Shown here: positions 7,953-16,469 of the stretch, one piece after another
How the letters are laid out: each line of letters begins with the position of its first letter
Position numbering within the stretch: position 1 is the stretch's first letter
NCBI GenBank assembly: GCA_965116965.1
Contig: OZ220743.1
Span: forward strand, 558,001-622,000
Direction of reading: 5' to 3'
Source of the DNA: Aldehydirespirator sp965116965
GTDB lineage: Bacteria > Actinomycetota > Acidimicrobiia > Acidimicrobiales > Aldehydirespiratoraceae
DNA length: 64,000 bases
The notes under the pieces: model-generated
Database searches by the model: none
What the model was told of the DNA's origin: nothing
What the model saw: only the letters and a program-made list of their open reading frames with translations
Translations under genes and position numbers: made by a program

Positions 7953-9203
7953 ATGAAGACGACAACTGTCGTTGTGGGGGCCGGGCACTCCGGCCTGGCC
8001 GTCAGCCGTCGCCTCACCGAGCGCTCCATCGATCACGTCGTGATCGAGCGGGGCGAGGTGGCCAACTCCTGGCGGACCCAGCGCTGGGACTCCCTGCGGC
8101 TGCTGACCCCCAACTGGCAGAGCCGGCTGCCCGGCTACGACTACCGGGCCCACGGCGGCCGCGACCCCGACGGCTTCATGTCTATGCCGGAGGCCGTCCG
8201 GTTCATTTCGGACTACGCGCGGCTCGTCGACGCTCCGATCAGGACCGGCACGACGGTCACTTCGGTGCGGTCGGAGGGCGCCGGCTACATCGTCGAGACC
8301 GACCGGGGCCGCTGGGAATGCAAGACCGTGGTGCTGGCCTCGGGCGGGTTCAACGTCGCCAAGGTGCCGGAGCTGGGCGGTGCGCCACCGGCGCCGGTGA
8401 CCGCTCTGAGCGCGTTCGAGTACCGCAACCCTGCCGCGCTGGCCTCCGGCGGGGTGCTGGTGGTGGGCGCCTCGGCCACCGGCGTCCAGATCGCCGACGA
8501 GGTGCACCGCTCGGGCCGTCCGGTCACCGTGGCGGTCGGCGAGCATGTGCGCATGCCCCGCCTCTACCGGGGTCGCGACATCCTGTGGTGGATGGAGCGC
8601 TCGGGCCTCTTCGACGAGCGCTACGACGAGATCGACGATGTCGTGCGGGTGCGCCGCACCCCGTCGCCGCAGCTGGTGGGCACCCCCGAACGGGCCACGC
8701 TCGACCTCAATGCACTCACCGATCAGGGCGTGAGGCTGGTGGGACGGCTGGCGGCCCTGCGGGGCACCGACGCGCTGCTGTCGGGATCGCTGACCAACAA
8801 GTGCGAGTTGGCCGATCTCAAGCTGGGCCGGCTCCTCGACGCCTTCGACGAGTGGGCGGCGGAGAGCCGCGTCGATGCGGTGGAACCGCCGGAGCGGTTC
8901 GCGCCCACCCGGGTTCCGCCGTCACCGCCGCTGCGTCTGGACCTGGCCGGGGGGGAGATCCGCACCGTCATCTGGGCCACCGGCTTCAAGCCCCAATACT
9001 CTTGGCTCGACGTGCCGGTGCTCGACCACAAGGGCCAGATCCGCCACGACGGCGGCATCGTCACCGAGTCGCCCGGCCTGTACGTCATCGGGCTGAACTT
9101 CCTGCGTCGACGCAAGTCGAGCTTCATCCACGGCGCCGGCGACGACAGCTGGGACCTCGTCTCGCACCTGGCCGGCCACCTCGACTCGCTGGCGGCCGCC
9201 TGA
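7953..9203 (+). CDS. FAD-dependent oxidoreductase (flavin monooxygenase-like)
   Basis: 416 residues with an N-terminal FAD-binding Rossmann motif (VVGAGHSGLAVSRRL, about residues 7-21), a second GASATG nucleotide site around residue 175, and a C-terminal WATGFKPQYSW motif. These are typical of class B flavin monooxygenase and CzcO/YUCCA-like proteins, which oxidise small molecules with NAD(P)H and O2. The substrate cannot be told. It lies 37 nt after the OsmC gene and may be co-transcribed. Confidence 0.82.
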   Translation: MKTTTVVVGAGHSGLAVSRRLTERSIDHVVIERGEVANSWRTQRWDSLRLLTPNWQSRLPGYDYRAHGGRDPDGFMSMPEAVRFISDYARLVDAPIRTGTTVTSVRSEGAGYIVETDRGRWECKTVVLASGGFNVAKVPELGGAPPAPVTALSAFEYRNPAALASGGVLVVGASATGVQIADEVHRSGRPVTVAVGEHVRMPRLYRGRDILWWMERSGLFDERYDEIDDVVRVRRTPSPQLVGTPERATLDLNALTDQGVRLVGRLAALRGTDALLSGSLTNKCELADLKLGRLLDAFDEWAAESRVDAVEPPERFAPTRVPPSPPLRLDLAGGEIRTVIWATGFKPQYSWLDVPVLDHKGQIRHDGGIVTESPGLYVIGLNFLRRRKSSFIHGAGDDSWDLVSHLAGHLDSLAAA

Positions 9204-9213
9204 TCACCTCTAC

Positions 9214-10773
9214 CTAATTCGATGATGTGCGGGGCTGGACCGGAGCTCGGTGCTTGTGGATCTCCTCGTCGCGATGGCGCTCGGCCGGAGTGCGGCGATT
9301 CTGTCCCGCGGAGCCCGACGGATCCCGGACGACGGGTATCTGCACCCTCTGGGGCCGCTGGAAGTTGAACAGGCCGGCTTCGTCCACGATGACCCTGTCG
9401 TCGTAGTCGTCGAACCAGAGGGCTTCGGGGTTGCGCCCGACGATGGCCGTCTTGCCCCGGTCGCTCGCACCGGCCGGGCTGCGGAGCACCTTGAACACCA
9501 CCACCCCGTTCTCGGCGCCTGGCAGGCCCGGGATGGGCTCGTCGGTGACCGCCGCCACCTCTGTCTTGCCTTTGAAGTGCACCACGGTCAGCCGGGCGTG
9601 GGCCTCCACTCCCGACAGTCCCCGCTGGGACTCGTTGAGGATGCGCCAAGCCGTCTCGATGGGCACGTTGAACGCCTTGTAGGCGACGATGTTGCGCCCG
9701 CCGAAGAAGTAGTGGTTCTCGATCCGGGCCGCCTTCAAGGTCCGCTGCAGGATCCTGAGGGCGTCGGGATCGTCGTTGACGCCCCGGATGATCGGCGACT
9801 GGTTCTCGACGGAGATCCAGCCCCTGGAGGTGACCGCGTCCACGGCGCGCTTGACGCTGGGATGCCACTGGTACTGGTCGTTCTCGCCCCTGACGTAGTC
9901 GCCGCCGCCGGTCTTGACCAGCAGTTCGTCGGGATGGTTGAAGTGGACCATCAGACGGAGCGCCACGTCGGGGTAGACCTCGTGGAACCGGTCGAGCATC
10001 GACATGAACGCGTCGTCGAACCGGTCGGGATGGAAGGCCAGCTCCTTGGTGCCCACGCGGATCACCTCCACCCCGGTCTCGGCCAGTGCCGTGAACCAGC
10101 CGGCCAGCTTGGAGTTGGGCAGCACCATCGGATCGCCGCCCGAGAGCAGCACCTCGCGCAGCTTGGGTCGCCCGGTCTCGGGGTGTGCGCCCCCGTTGGT
10201 GGTGACCGCGGCGTTGTGGGCCCTGATGTAGTCGGTCACGTCCCTGAGCTGGGCGAGGCCCTTCTTCTTGACGGTGCCGTCGGCCCGCGCGATGTCCTTT
10301 CGGGCTATCAGTTCCTCGCGGTAGCAGAACCGGCAGTGGGCCGAGCAGGTGGAGATCACGTACAGCAGCGCCATCTCGTACTTGTGCAGCAGCCCCTCGA
10401 CCGGGCTGTAGTCGAGCTGCCCGGCAGGGTCCTCGTCGCCCTCGAGGTTGGCGGTCTCGTCGGCCGAGGCCTTGACGAGCTTCTGGAGGGCCGGACTGAC
10501 CCTGGCCATCTCGAAGTAGTGGCGGGTGACCTTCACCGGCATCCGGGACTCGACGTCGCGGTCGGTCCCGCGGAGTTCTCGCAGTCCAGCCAGCTCCTCC
10601 GGCGTGTAGAAGCCCTCCATGTCGGCGGGCGCGCCGTCGTCGATGAACGGGTCCAGGCCGTTGACGATCTGCCGGTCGTAGCGCGGGTTCTCGACTTGAT
10701 CGAGGACTGATCGCTCCCGATCAGTGGGCTCATACTTCGGTCGGCGGGTCTTGGTCTGGTCTGTGCGTGCCAT
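9214..10773 (-). CDS. KamA family radical SAM protein (lysine 2,3-aminomutase-like)
   Basis: 519 residues. The radical SAM cluster motif CSAHCRFC places the 4Fe-4S ligands at C143, C147 and C150, followed by family features such as LLSGGDPM and the RVGTKELAFHPDRF region. The family uses SAM, 4Fe-4S and PLP to shift amino groups (lysine 2,3-aminomutase) or related substrates. The charged C-terminal tail (about 470-519) is unusual and may be lineage-specific. It is divergent from serS across a 571-nt repeat-rich gap and convergent with the flavoprotein gene (10 nt between stops). The exact substrate is unproved. Confidence 0.88.
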   Translation of the reverse strand: MARTDQTKTRRPKYEPTDRERSVLDQVENPRYDRQIVNGLDPFIDDGAPADMEGFYTPEELAGLRELRGTDRDVESRMPVKVTRHYFEMARVSPALQKLVKASADETANLEGDEDPAGQLDYSPVEGLLHKYEMALLYVISTCSAHCRFCYREELIARKDIARADGTVKKKGLAQLRDVTDYIRAHNAAVTTNGGAHPETGRPKLREVLLSGGDPMVLPNSKLAGWFTALAETGVEVIRVGTKELAFHPDRFDDAFMSMLDRFHEVYPDVALRLMVHFNHPDELLVKTGGGDYVRGENDQYQWHPSVKRAVDAVTSRGWISVENQSPIIRGVNDDPDALRILQRTLKAARIENHYFFGGRNIVAYKAFNVPIETAWRILNESQRGLSGVEAHARLTVVHFKGKTEVAAVTDEPIPGLPGAENGVVVFKVLRSPAGASDRGKTAIVGRNPEALWFDDYDDRVIVDEAGLFNFQRPQRVQIPVVRDPSGSAGQNRRTPAERHRDEEIHKHRAPVQPRTSSN

Positions 10774-10963
10774 GTCAATTCTCAGGTCCCTTCAACTGGT
10801 GCCGGAGGGCAGTCCACCGAGCGGGCTGGCGCTGGGGCCGTGCCTGACGGAATGTCGGTCCGTTACGGACGCCGATTGGGGACTAGTCATCATGCCAGCT
10901 ATTCCACAGCTGTGCAAAACCATGCTGTCAAGTGCAGAGAAACGCGGGGTGAAGTTCTCGCGA

Positions 10964-11054
10964 AGAGGCCGGGCCGGCAGGCGGGCGGATCCGGTCCATA
11001 CGGGCGAGGCCGTGGCCCGGGCGGCCCTCAGGTCGCAGCTAACAAGAGCGGGAG
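10964..11054 (+). repeat. Dispersed repeat R1, copy 3
   Basis: The third copy runs from AGAGGCCGGGCC to AACAAGAGCGGGAG. It shares CATACGGGCGAGGCCGTGGC with copy 1 but differs in the middle (GCCCTCAGGTCGCAGC in place of GCCCGTGAGCGCAGC). It lies in an intergenic gap and is not part of a gene here. Confidence 0.7.
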
Positions 11055-11075
11055 ACGCCCCGCCCGGACGCGGCG

Positions 11076-11330
11076 GGTTGCATCCACCCGCGCAGGTTCT
11101 GACGGGTCGAGCCACGATGATCCGGCGCAGGATCCGCTTGTAGTGGCGGGTTGCATCCACCCGCGCGGGTTCTGACGGGTCGAGCCACGATGATCCGGCG
11201 CAGGATCCGCTTGTAGTGGCGGGTTGCATCCACCCGCGCGGGCTGTGACGGGTCGAGCCTCCCGCCAGCCCTACCCCGACGCCCGGCGGGCCGTTGCATC
11301 CACCCGCGCGGGTTGTGACGGGTTGAGCCG
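11076..11330 (+). repeat. Tandem repeat upstream of serS (four units)
   Basis: A unit of about 38 bp starting (G)GTTGCATCCACCCGCGCGGG and ending TGACGGGT(C/T)GAGCC occurs at 11076, 11149, 11222 and 11292. The spacing is 73, 73 and about 70 nt. Units 1-2 and 2-3 are joined by the same spacer, containing CCACGATGATCCGGCGCAGG. Each unit contains the palindrome CCCGCGCGGG. The last unit ends right before the -10 box of serS. Confidence 0.85.
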
Positions 11331-11344
11331 GTACCGTCTGCGGT

Positions 11345-12631
11345 GTGCTCGACCTACGCCTGCTGAGGACTGAGCCCGACACTGTCAAGGCCGCCGTCGC
11401 CCGGAGGGGCGAGCCCACCGCGCCCCTGGACCAGGTCGTGGTCCACGACGAACGCCGGCGGGCCGTCGTCAGCGAGGCCGACGAGCTGAGGGCGGAGGTC
11501 AAGCGCATCTCCGCCGAGGTCGGCGCCATGCACCGCGACGGACGGGCCGACGACGCCGGCGAGTTGCGGGCCCGCAGCCGCGAGCTGGGCTCCCGCATCG
11601 ACGAGCTGTCGGCAGAGGCCGACCAGTTGGAGGAGTGGATCAGGCGGATCCTGCTCTTCGTCCCCAACATGCCGGCCGACGACTGTCCCGACGGCTCGGG
11701 CCCCGACGACAACGTCGTGATGCGCACGGTCGGCTACGACCCCGGCTCCTACGGCGACCACCACCGGGTGCCGCACTGGGACATCGGCGCCGAACTCGGC
11801 ATCCTCGACATCGACCGGGCCGTGCGCATGTCGGGTGCGATGTTCGCCATGTACCGCGGGCTGGGAGCCCGGCTGGTGCGGGCCCTCATCGACTACGGGC
11901 TGGATCGCAACCGCGACCTGTACGAGGAGATCCGGCCACCCACGTTGGTGCGCACCGAGACGATGACCGGCACCGGCCATCTGCCCAAGTTCTCCGACGA
12001 CGCCTACCAGCTCGAGCGCGACGGCCTGTGGGCCATCCCCACTGCCGAGGTGCCGCTCACTTCGCTCTTGTCGGGTGAGATCGTCGACGAGGCCGACCTG
12101 CCCACGAGGCTGATGGGTCACACGTCCTGCTTCCGGCGCGAGGCGGGCTCTGCCGGGCGCGACACCCGGGGGCTGCTGCGGGTGCACGAGTTCGACAAGG
12201 TGGAGCTGTACGGGTTCTGCACGCCCGAGCAGGCCGCCGACGTCCACGCCGAGATCCTCGACCGGGCCGAGCGGGCCATCGTCGACCTGGGTCTGGCCTA
12301 CCGGGTGCTCGACCTGTGCGCTGCCGATCTGGGCGACGCCTCGGCCCGGACCTTCGACATCGAGGCCTACGCGCCCGGATCGGACCGCTGGCTGGAGGTG
12401 TCGAGCGTGTCTTGGTGCCGCGACTACCAGACCCGCCGGGCCGACGTCCGCTACCGCCCGGCGGCCGGGGGGCGCACCCGGATGGTGCACAGCCTCAACG
12501 GCTCGGGCCTGGCCGTGCCCCGGGTATGGGCCTCGCTGGTAGAGACGCACCGCCGGCCCGACGGCTCGATAACGGTTCCAGAGGCCCTGCACCCCTACAT
12601 GGGCGGGATCACGTCTATCGGCTCACGCTAG
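11345..12631 (+). CDS. serS: Seryl-tRNA synthetase
   Basis: Class II aminoacyl-tRNA synthetase that charges tRNA-Ser with serine. The 428 residues have an N-terminal coiled-coil tRNA-binding arm (about 30-100), then the catalytic domain with motif 2 (TSCFRREAGSAGRDTRGLLR) and motif 3 (NGSGLAVPRVW). Length is normal. GTG 11345 lies 7 nt after a -10 box TACCGT (11332-11337), implying a leaderless transcript driven from the end of the tandem repeat. The next gene starts immediately after the stop. Confidence 0.97.
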   Translation: MLDLRLLRTEPDTVKAAVARRGEPTAPLDQVVVHDERRRAVVSEADELRAEVKRISAEVGAMHRDGRADDAGELRARSRELGSRIDELSAEADQLEEWIRRILLFVPNMPADDCPDGSGPDDNVVMRTVGYDPGSYGDHHRVPHWDIGAELGILDIDRAVRMSGAMFAMYRGLGARLVRALIDYGLDRNRDLYEEIRPPTLVRTETMTGTGHLPKFSDDAYQLERDGLWAIPTAEVPLTSLLSGEIVDEADLPTRLMGHTSCFRREAGSAGRDTRGLLRVHEFDKVELYGFCTPEQAADVHAEILDRAERAIVDLGLAYRVLDLCAADLGDASARTFDIEAYAPGSDRWLEVSSVSWCRDYQTRRADVRYRPAAGGRTRMVHSLNGSGLAVPRVWASLVETHRRPDGSITVPEALHPYMGGITSIGSR

Positions 12632-13267
12632 ATGGCGGGGTCGATCACCTGGCTCGAACCGGCGCGCGAGGTTGTGCAGCCGGCGCGGTTCGGTTCCGAC
12701 CACCCGATGCGGACCGTCACGGAGCAGATCGGTTCCGGCGACGGCTGGTCGCCGGAGCGGGCGTCGTTCGTGGCGGGCATCTTCGACGAGTTGAGCGTCG
12801 ACTGGCACGCCGATCACAGCAGCGACCTTCGACTGGCGCCGCTGGAGGACGCACTCGACCGGGGCGATGTTGGACGGGGCCGGTTGGTGGAGATCGGCTG
12901 CGGAACCGGCGCGGCCACCGAGCGCATCGCGGCCCGCTGCCCGGTGGCCGCCGCTCTGGACCTGTCGCCGAGGATGCTCGCCCTCGCCGATCCGGCGGTG
13001 GCGCCGTTCGTGCGGGCCGATGCCAGCGCGCTGCCGCTGGCGACCGGCTCGGTCGACGCGATGGTGCTGGTGAACATGTTCATGTTCGCGGCCGAGTACG
13101 ACCGGGTGCTGGCTCCCGGCGGCCGGTTCGTGTGGATCAGCACCATGGGCGCTGAGACGCCCATCTACTTGCCTCCCCAAGACGTGATGGAGTTCCTGCC
13201 GGGCCGCTGGACCGCCACCGGCAGCCATGCCGGCACCGGCTTCTGGGTAACAGCTCAACGCGCTTAA
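12632..13267 (+). CDS. Class I SAM-dependent methyltransferase
   Basis: 211 residues with the SAM-binding motif LVEIGCGTGAATERIA (about residues 86-101), an acidic post-I site (ALDLSPRM) and a motif IV/V region (VDAMVLVNMFMF). It belongs to the UbiE/MenG-like group, but the substrate is unknown. It starts directly after the serS stop, so it is probably read from the serS promoter. It overlaps the convergent crcB by 4 nt. Confidence 0.8.
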   Translation: MAGSITWLEPAREVVQPARFGSDHPMRTVTEQIGSGDGWSPERASFVAGIFDELSVDWHADHSSDLRLAPLEDALDRGDVGRGRLVEIGCGTGAATERIAARCPVAAALDLSPRMLALADPAVAPFVRADASALPLATGSVDAMVLVNMFMFAAEYDRVLAPGGRFVWISTMGAETPIYLPPQDVMEFLPGRWTATGSHAGTGFWVTAQRA

Positions 13268-13584
13268 CCGGCGGCCAGTCCGGCGGCGGCCGCTCCGATG
13301 CCGCCGATGAGCGTGGCCCCGATGTAGCCCACGGCCTTCGCGGTGCTCGCCGTCCACAGGTTTCGGATGTCGTCGGCCAGCGTCGAGTAGGTGGTGAGCG
13401 CGCCCAGTCCTCCGGCTCCGGCCACCGTCGCTACGGGGTCGGCGGCACCGGTAAGCAGTCCCAGGGCGAAGGCACCGATCACGTTGACGGCCAGCGTGGC
13501 CAGTGGTCGGGGCAGCATCCGCCCCGCCTGCCACCGGAGCAGCGCGCCGGCACCGGCGGCCAGTCCGAACAGGACAGCCGTCAT
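13264..13584 (-). CDS. crcB: Fluoride efflux channel subunit CrcB/FluC (second of pair)
   Basis: A small four-helix membrane protein of the CrcB/FluC family, which exports fluoride as a dual-topology dimer. Seen: LAVNVIGAFALGLL (the family's VNxxG.F.LG) and GGLGALTTYSTLADD (the TTFS-like pore motif, here TTYS). Its 106 residues make it slightly short. It overlaps the upstream crcB by 4 nt, so the pair is presumably a heterodimer with fixed opposite topologies. Confidence 0.92.
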   Translation of the reverse strand: MTAVLFGLAAGAGALLRWQAGRMLPRPLATLAVNVIGAFALGLLTGAADPVATVAGAGGLGALTTYSTLADDIRNLWTASTAKAVGYIGATLIGGIGAAAAGLAAG

Positions 13585-13970
13585 GAGGCGCGGCTCCCGG
13601 CAATCCGGCGGGCCGTCACACCGCCCGCGGTCAAGGCAATCACTGCCGCGGCGACCGACAGCCCCATGAAGGCACCGGCCGCAGCCACATCACCGTCCCT
13701 GCCCAACTCGGCGGTGACCACCGCAAAGGCCGAGAACGTCGTAAAGCTGCCGCAGAAGCCGACCCCCAGCCCCAGCCGCAGGGACTCGCGGCCACCGTCA
13801 CGGCTCGCGAATACGACTAGGCCCAGCACGAACGATCCCACCGTGTTCACCGCGAGGAGGGCCCAGTCGAAGCCGTCCGGGCCGGCTTGCAGAGTCTCGG
13901 TGACCCCCAGCCGGGCTGCTGCGCCCACCACGCCCCCGCAGACGACGACGAGGACCGGGACGGCGCGCAC
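13581..13970 (-). CDS. crcB: Fluoride efflux channel subunit CrcB/FluC (first of pair)
   Basis: 129 residues, four hydrophobic helices, with GGVVGAAARLGV near the N-terminus, VNTVGSFVLGLV and GFCGSFTTFSAF. All are hallmark FluC motifs, including the TTFS pore segment. GTG 13970 is 6 nt from a -10 box TAGCTT on the minus strand (13977-13982). The mRNA is therefore probably leaderless and leaves no room for the fluoride riboswitch often found upstream of crcB. Overlaps the second crcB by 4 nt. Confidence 0.94.
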   Translation of the reverse strand: MRAVPVLVVVCGGVVGAAARLGVTETLQAGPDGFDWALLAVNTVGSFVLGLVVFASRDGGRESLRLGLGVGFCGSFTTFSAFAVVTAELGRDGDVAAAGAFMGLSVAAAVIALTAGGVTARRIAGSRAS

Positions 13971-13976
13971 CGGGGC

Positions 13977-14009
13977 AAGCTACTGGAGCAACCCTCGCGC
14001 CCCTAGATT
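13977..14009. promoter_or_regulatory. Back-to-back leaderless promoters of crcB pair and pdxH
   Basis: Minus-strand -10 box TAGCTT at 13977-13982 serves crcB (start 13970). Plus-strand -10 box TAGATT at 14004-14009 serves pdxH (start GTG 14016). The two start codons are only 45 nt apart, so the promoters must overlap and may compete. Confidence 0.6.
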
Positions 14010-14015
14010 CGGGGC

Positions 14016-14666
14016 GTGGACCTTGCCCACATGCGCGAGCAGTACTCCGAGGTGGGGCTGCGCGAGGCCGACGTCGCCGACGATCCGATCGTCCAGTTCA
14101 AGCGCTGGTTCGATGAGTGGCTGGCGGCCAAGCCCTACGACGCCAACGCATTCATCGTGGCCACCACCGACGCCGACGGATGGCCCTCGGCCCGGGCGGT
14201 GCTCCTCAAGGGCTTGGATGAGCGGGGCTTCGTGTTCCACACCAACCGCCGCTCGGCCAAGGGGCTGGACCTGGAGTCCTCGGGCCGGGCCGCGCTGTGC
14301 TTCCTGTGGCACCCCCTGGAGCGCCAGGTGCGGGTAGTGGGCACGGTCGAGCACCTGCCTGACGACGAGAGTGACGCCTACTTCGCGTCGCGGCCCCGAG
14401 GTGCTCAGATCGCGGCCAGCGCCTCGCCGCAGTCACGGGTGATCGCCGACCGGGCCGAGCTGGAGCGCCTGACGGCCAAGACCGAGGGCCGCTTCGCGGG
14501 TGACGAGATGGTGCCAAGGCCCCCGCACTGGGGCGGCTATCTGGTGCGGCCCCGAACCGTGGAGTTCTGGCAGGGTCGACGCAGCCGCATGCACGACCGG
14601 CTGCGCTACCGCCGCAAGGACTCCCCAGGCGGCGTCAACTGGCTGATCGAGCGCCTCGCCCCCTAA
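14016..14666 (+). CDS. pdxH: Pyridoxine/pyridoxamine 5'-phosphate oxidase
   Basis: FMN-dependent enzyme that oxidises PNP or PMP to pyridoxal 5'-phosphate, the last step of vitamin B6 synthesis and salvage. The 216-residue protein shows ARAVLLKGLDERGFVFHTN, the FLWHPLERQVRV segment, SPQSRVI and the C-terminal signature RLRYRR...W..ERLAP. These cover the usual FMN- and substrate-binding sites. The GTG start is 6 nt after the -10 box TAGATT. Confidence 0.95.
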   Translation: MDLAHMREQYSEVGLREADVADDPIVQFKRWFDEWLAAKPYDANAFIVATTDADGWPSARAVLLKGLDERGFVFHTNRRSAKGLDLESSGRAALCFLWHPLERQVRVVGTVEHLPDDESDAYFASRPRGAQIAASASPQSRVIADRAELERLTAKTEGRFAGDEMVPRPPHWGGYLVRPRTVEFWQGRRSRMHDRLRYRRKDSPGGVNWLIERLAP

Positions 14667-15289
14667 TCCAGTTCCTGAAGGGTCCAGGCGTGGACGGCGT
14701 CCACCAGGGCGTCGATCAGGGTGCCGACCTGCGGAGCTCTAGGCGTGCCGTCGTGGTCAGACCAGTTGCGGGCTTCCTTGTTCCAGCGGATGGTTGGGGG
14801 CAACTCCAACTGCACGCCCGCGCCGGACGGCAAGTTCACCGGGTTGGCCTCGTGCAGGCCTCTCAAGCCGCGCGGGATGTCGTCGAGATCGTCGATGACG
14901 CCGAAGGCATTAGGAAGCGCGGCTCGCAAGTGCTCTGCGAGGTGGATGGCCAGCTCCCGGTTGCGTCCGCCCAGGAGGACGTTCCAGAACTGGGTCTCAC
15001 GCCCGTAGCCGTGCACGGCGATGACCGTGTCGACGTGGTCGAGGAACTGCCGGAGCATGGTGGAGTGCTCGGGCCGGATGGTGATGGAGGGAACGTGCTC
15101 ACGCAGCGGCGCGTGCTGGATCACCGCGTAGAGGGAGGCTCCGGTGCGGGTTGCGACTTCTCGGGCGATCACGTCGGTGGTGCGCTCCAGGTTGCCGCCG
15201 TGGAACGCCATGATCCCGAACGGGTCCCGCAACTCACACACCTCGTCCACATCGGGGTGGGCGAGCAGCGCTTGAAAGTTGCTGGTCAA
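14663..15289 (-). CDS. Poly-gamma-glutamate hydrolase family protein
   Basis: About 208 residues. It resembles the zinc-dependent poly-gamma-glutamate hydrolase/phage replication-related family (PghP-like), with IMAFHGGNLE, SITIRPEHSTM, VIAVHGYGRE and VLLGGRNRELA, which supply the likely zinc His and Glu ligands. The TTG at 15289 overlaps the ccdA stop (TTGA). I chose it because upstream codons would run into ccdA in another frame without family similarity. It is the last gene of the orn-led run. The natural substrate here is unknown. Confidence 0.75.
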   Translation of the reverse strand: MTSNFQALLAHPDVDEVCELRDPFGIMAFHGGNLERTTDVIAREVATRTGASLYAVIQHAPLREHVPSITIRPEHSTMLRQFLDHVDTVIAVHGYGRETQFWNVLLGGRNRELAIHLAEHLRAALPNAFGVIDDLDDIPRGLRGLHEANPVNLPSGAGVQLELPPTIRWNKEARNWSDHDGTPRAPQVGTLIDALVDAVHAWTLQELD

Positions 15290-16431
15290 CTTGGTGGGCT
15301 GAAGGTGATCGGCGCGGGACGCTCCCGGTGCCGGACCCGTCTCACGACCCGCCAGAGGATCCAGACGATCACCGCGGTGAACAGGATCTCCAGCGGCACT
15401 CCGTAACGGGCCGGATCGGTGAACCAGTGGCCCATGCGCAGAGGCCATCCCGCCACGAAGCGCACCACCGGCAGGAGCACGAACTCAGCCCGGTTGAAGT
15501 AGAACTCGACTACCAGGTACAGCGCCACATACGCCCCGATCACCGTGCGACGCAGCAGCGCTCTGGTCTCGCCTTGGTGCCAGCCCAGCACCAGCACGCC
15601 GAGGACTCCCAAACCGCACAGTACGCCGATGCGCTCGGCGGTGGCGTCATCGATCCAGTTGCTGACCGCCGCCTGGAACTCGGTGAACTTCTCGACGAAG
15701 ACGTTGCCGGCCAGCGGATCGTCGATGACCTGCAGCTCCCACCAGCCGTAGTTGGCGACGTAGATCCCCGACGCGATCAGCACCAGCCCCGAGACCGGGT
15801 TGATCCAGCGGAACATCTTGCGCATCGCGCCGACCACGCTGGAGCGGGCCAGCGCCAGCGCCAGGGTCAGGAACGTGATGACCGCCCCCATCCCGACGCC
15901 GTAGGCAATGAAGTTCGCCGTGCCGTTGGCCACGCCGTCGGCCGAGAAGCTGGCCGCGACCGCCGCGATGAACAGCCCGATCGTGCACGACAGCGACACC
16001 ACCGCGTAGCTGACGCCGAACATGAACACCGACGCCAGGCCCCGGCTGCCGGTACCCCGGTTCATCTTCGGCAGCCGCAGGTTGACGGCCCGCCCGGCCA
16101 GCAGCCACACGCCCAGCAGGGCCATGATCACACCGATGGCGATGGTGACGTAGCCGATGCGGTCGAGCACGGTGCCCTGGCTGAGCACCGTCTCGAACAG
16201 CGCCCCGAAGGCGCCGAACACGACCACGAAGCCGGCGGTGAGCGTGAGGGCCACCACCATGGCCCGCAGCATCGCGCCCAACGCCTGGGCGCCCGATGAC
16301 GGCCGTGCGTCGTCGGACTGCTCGACACCGATGAAGTACCCCAGGTACGCGGGCAGCAGGGCGAAGCCGCAGGGGTTGAAGGCGGCCACCAGTCCCAGCG
16401 AGAAGGGGTAGGCGAGTGTGGCCAGATCCAT
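15286..16431 (-). CDS. ccdA: CcdA/DsbD-like membrane thiol-disulfide transporter
   Basis: 381 residues with at least eight hydrophobic helices. The two conserved cysteines of the family are in FNPCGFALLP (about residue 21) and VSLSCTIGLF (about residue 165). The family passes electrons from cytoplasmic thioredoxin to extracytoplasmic thioredoxin-like proteins, for example in cytochrome c maturation. That fits the TlpA-like gene 38 nt upstream and the haem c domain of CtaC. It is longer than minimal CcdA (~240), with extra C-terminal helices. Confidence 0.88.
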   Translation of the reverse strand: MDLATLAYPFSLGLVAAFNPCGFALLPAYLGYFIGVEQSDDARPSSGAQALGAMLRAMVVALTLTAGFVVVFGAFGALFETVLSQGTVLDRIGYVTIAIGVIMALLGVWLLAGRAVNLRLPKMNRGTGSRGLASVFMFGVSYAVVSLSCTIGLFIAAVAASFSADGVANGTANFIAYGVGMGAVITFLTLALALARSSVVGAMRKMFRWINPVSGLVLIASGIYVANYGWWELQVIDDPLAGNVFVEKFTEFQAAVSNWIDDATAERIGVLCGLGVLGVLVLGWHQGETRALLRRTVIGAYVALYLVVEFYFNRAEFVLLPVVRFVAGWPLRMGHWFTDPARYGVPLEILFTAVIVWILWRVVRRVRHRERPAPITFSPPS

Positions 16432-16469
16432 GGTCCTAGCCTCCGGTCACAGCGTCGAGATCCATTGCC

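Larger units (their letters stand above)
10774..11344. other. 571-nt repeat-rich gap between kamA-like gene and serS
   Basis: No convincing gene. The left part is moderately AT-rich and should hold the minus-strand kamA promoter. Repeat R1 copy 3 follows at 10964-11054, then a four-unit tandem repeat up to the serS promoter. The long open frame antisense to this gap is built from the repeats and is not credible as a gene. Confidence 0.6.

Noticed and set aside
9250..10710. Plus-strand 486-codon frame over the KamA-like gene
   Set aside because: The reverse strand has the radical SAM cysteine motif and full family length; the plus frame has no motif.
11076..11330. Possible CRISPR array upstream of serS
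   Set aside because: Only four units; two spacers are identical, the last spacing differs, and no cas genes are near.
10792..11727. Minus-strand frame upstream of and over serS
   Set aside because: Its repetitive protein arises from the DNA tandem repeat and R1 copy 3, and it runs into serS.
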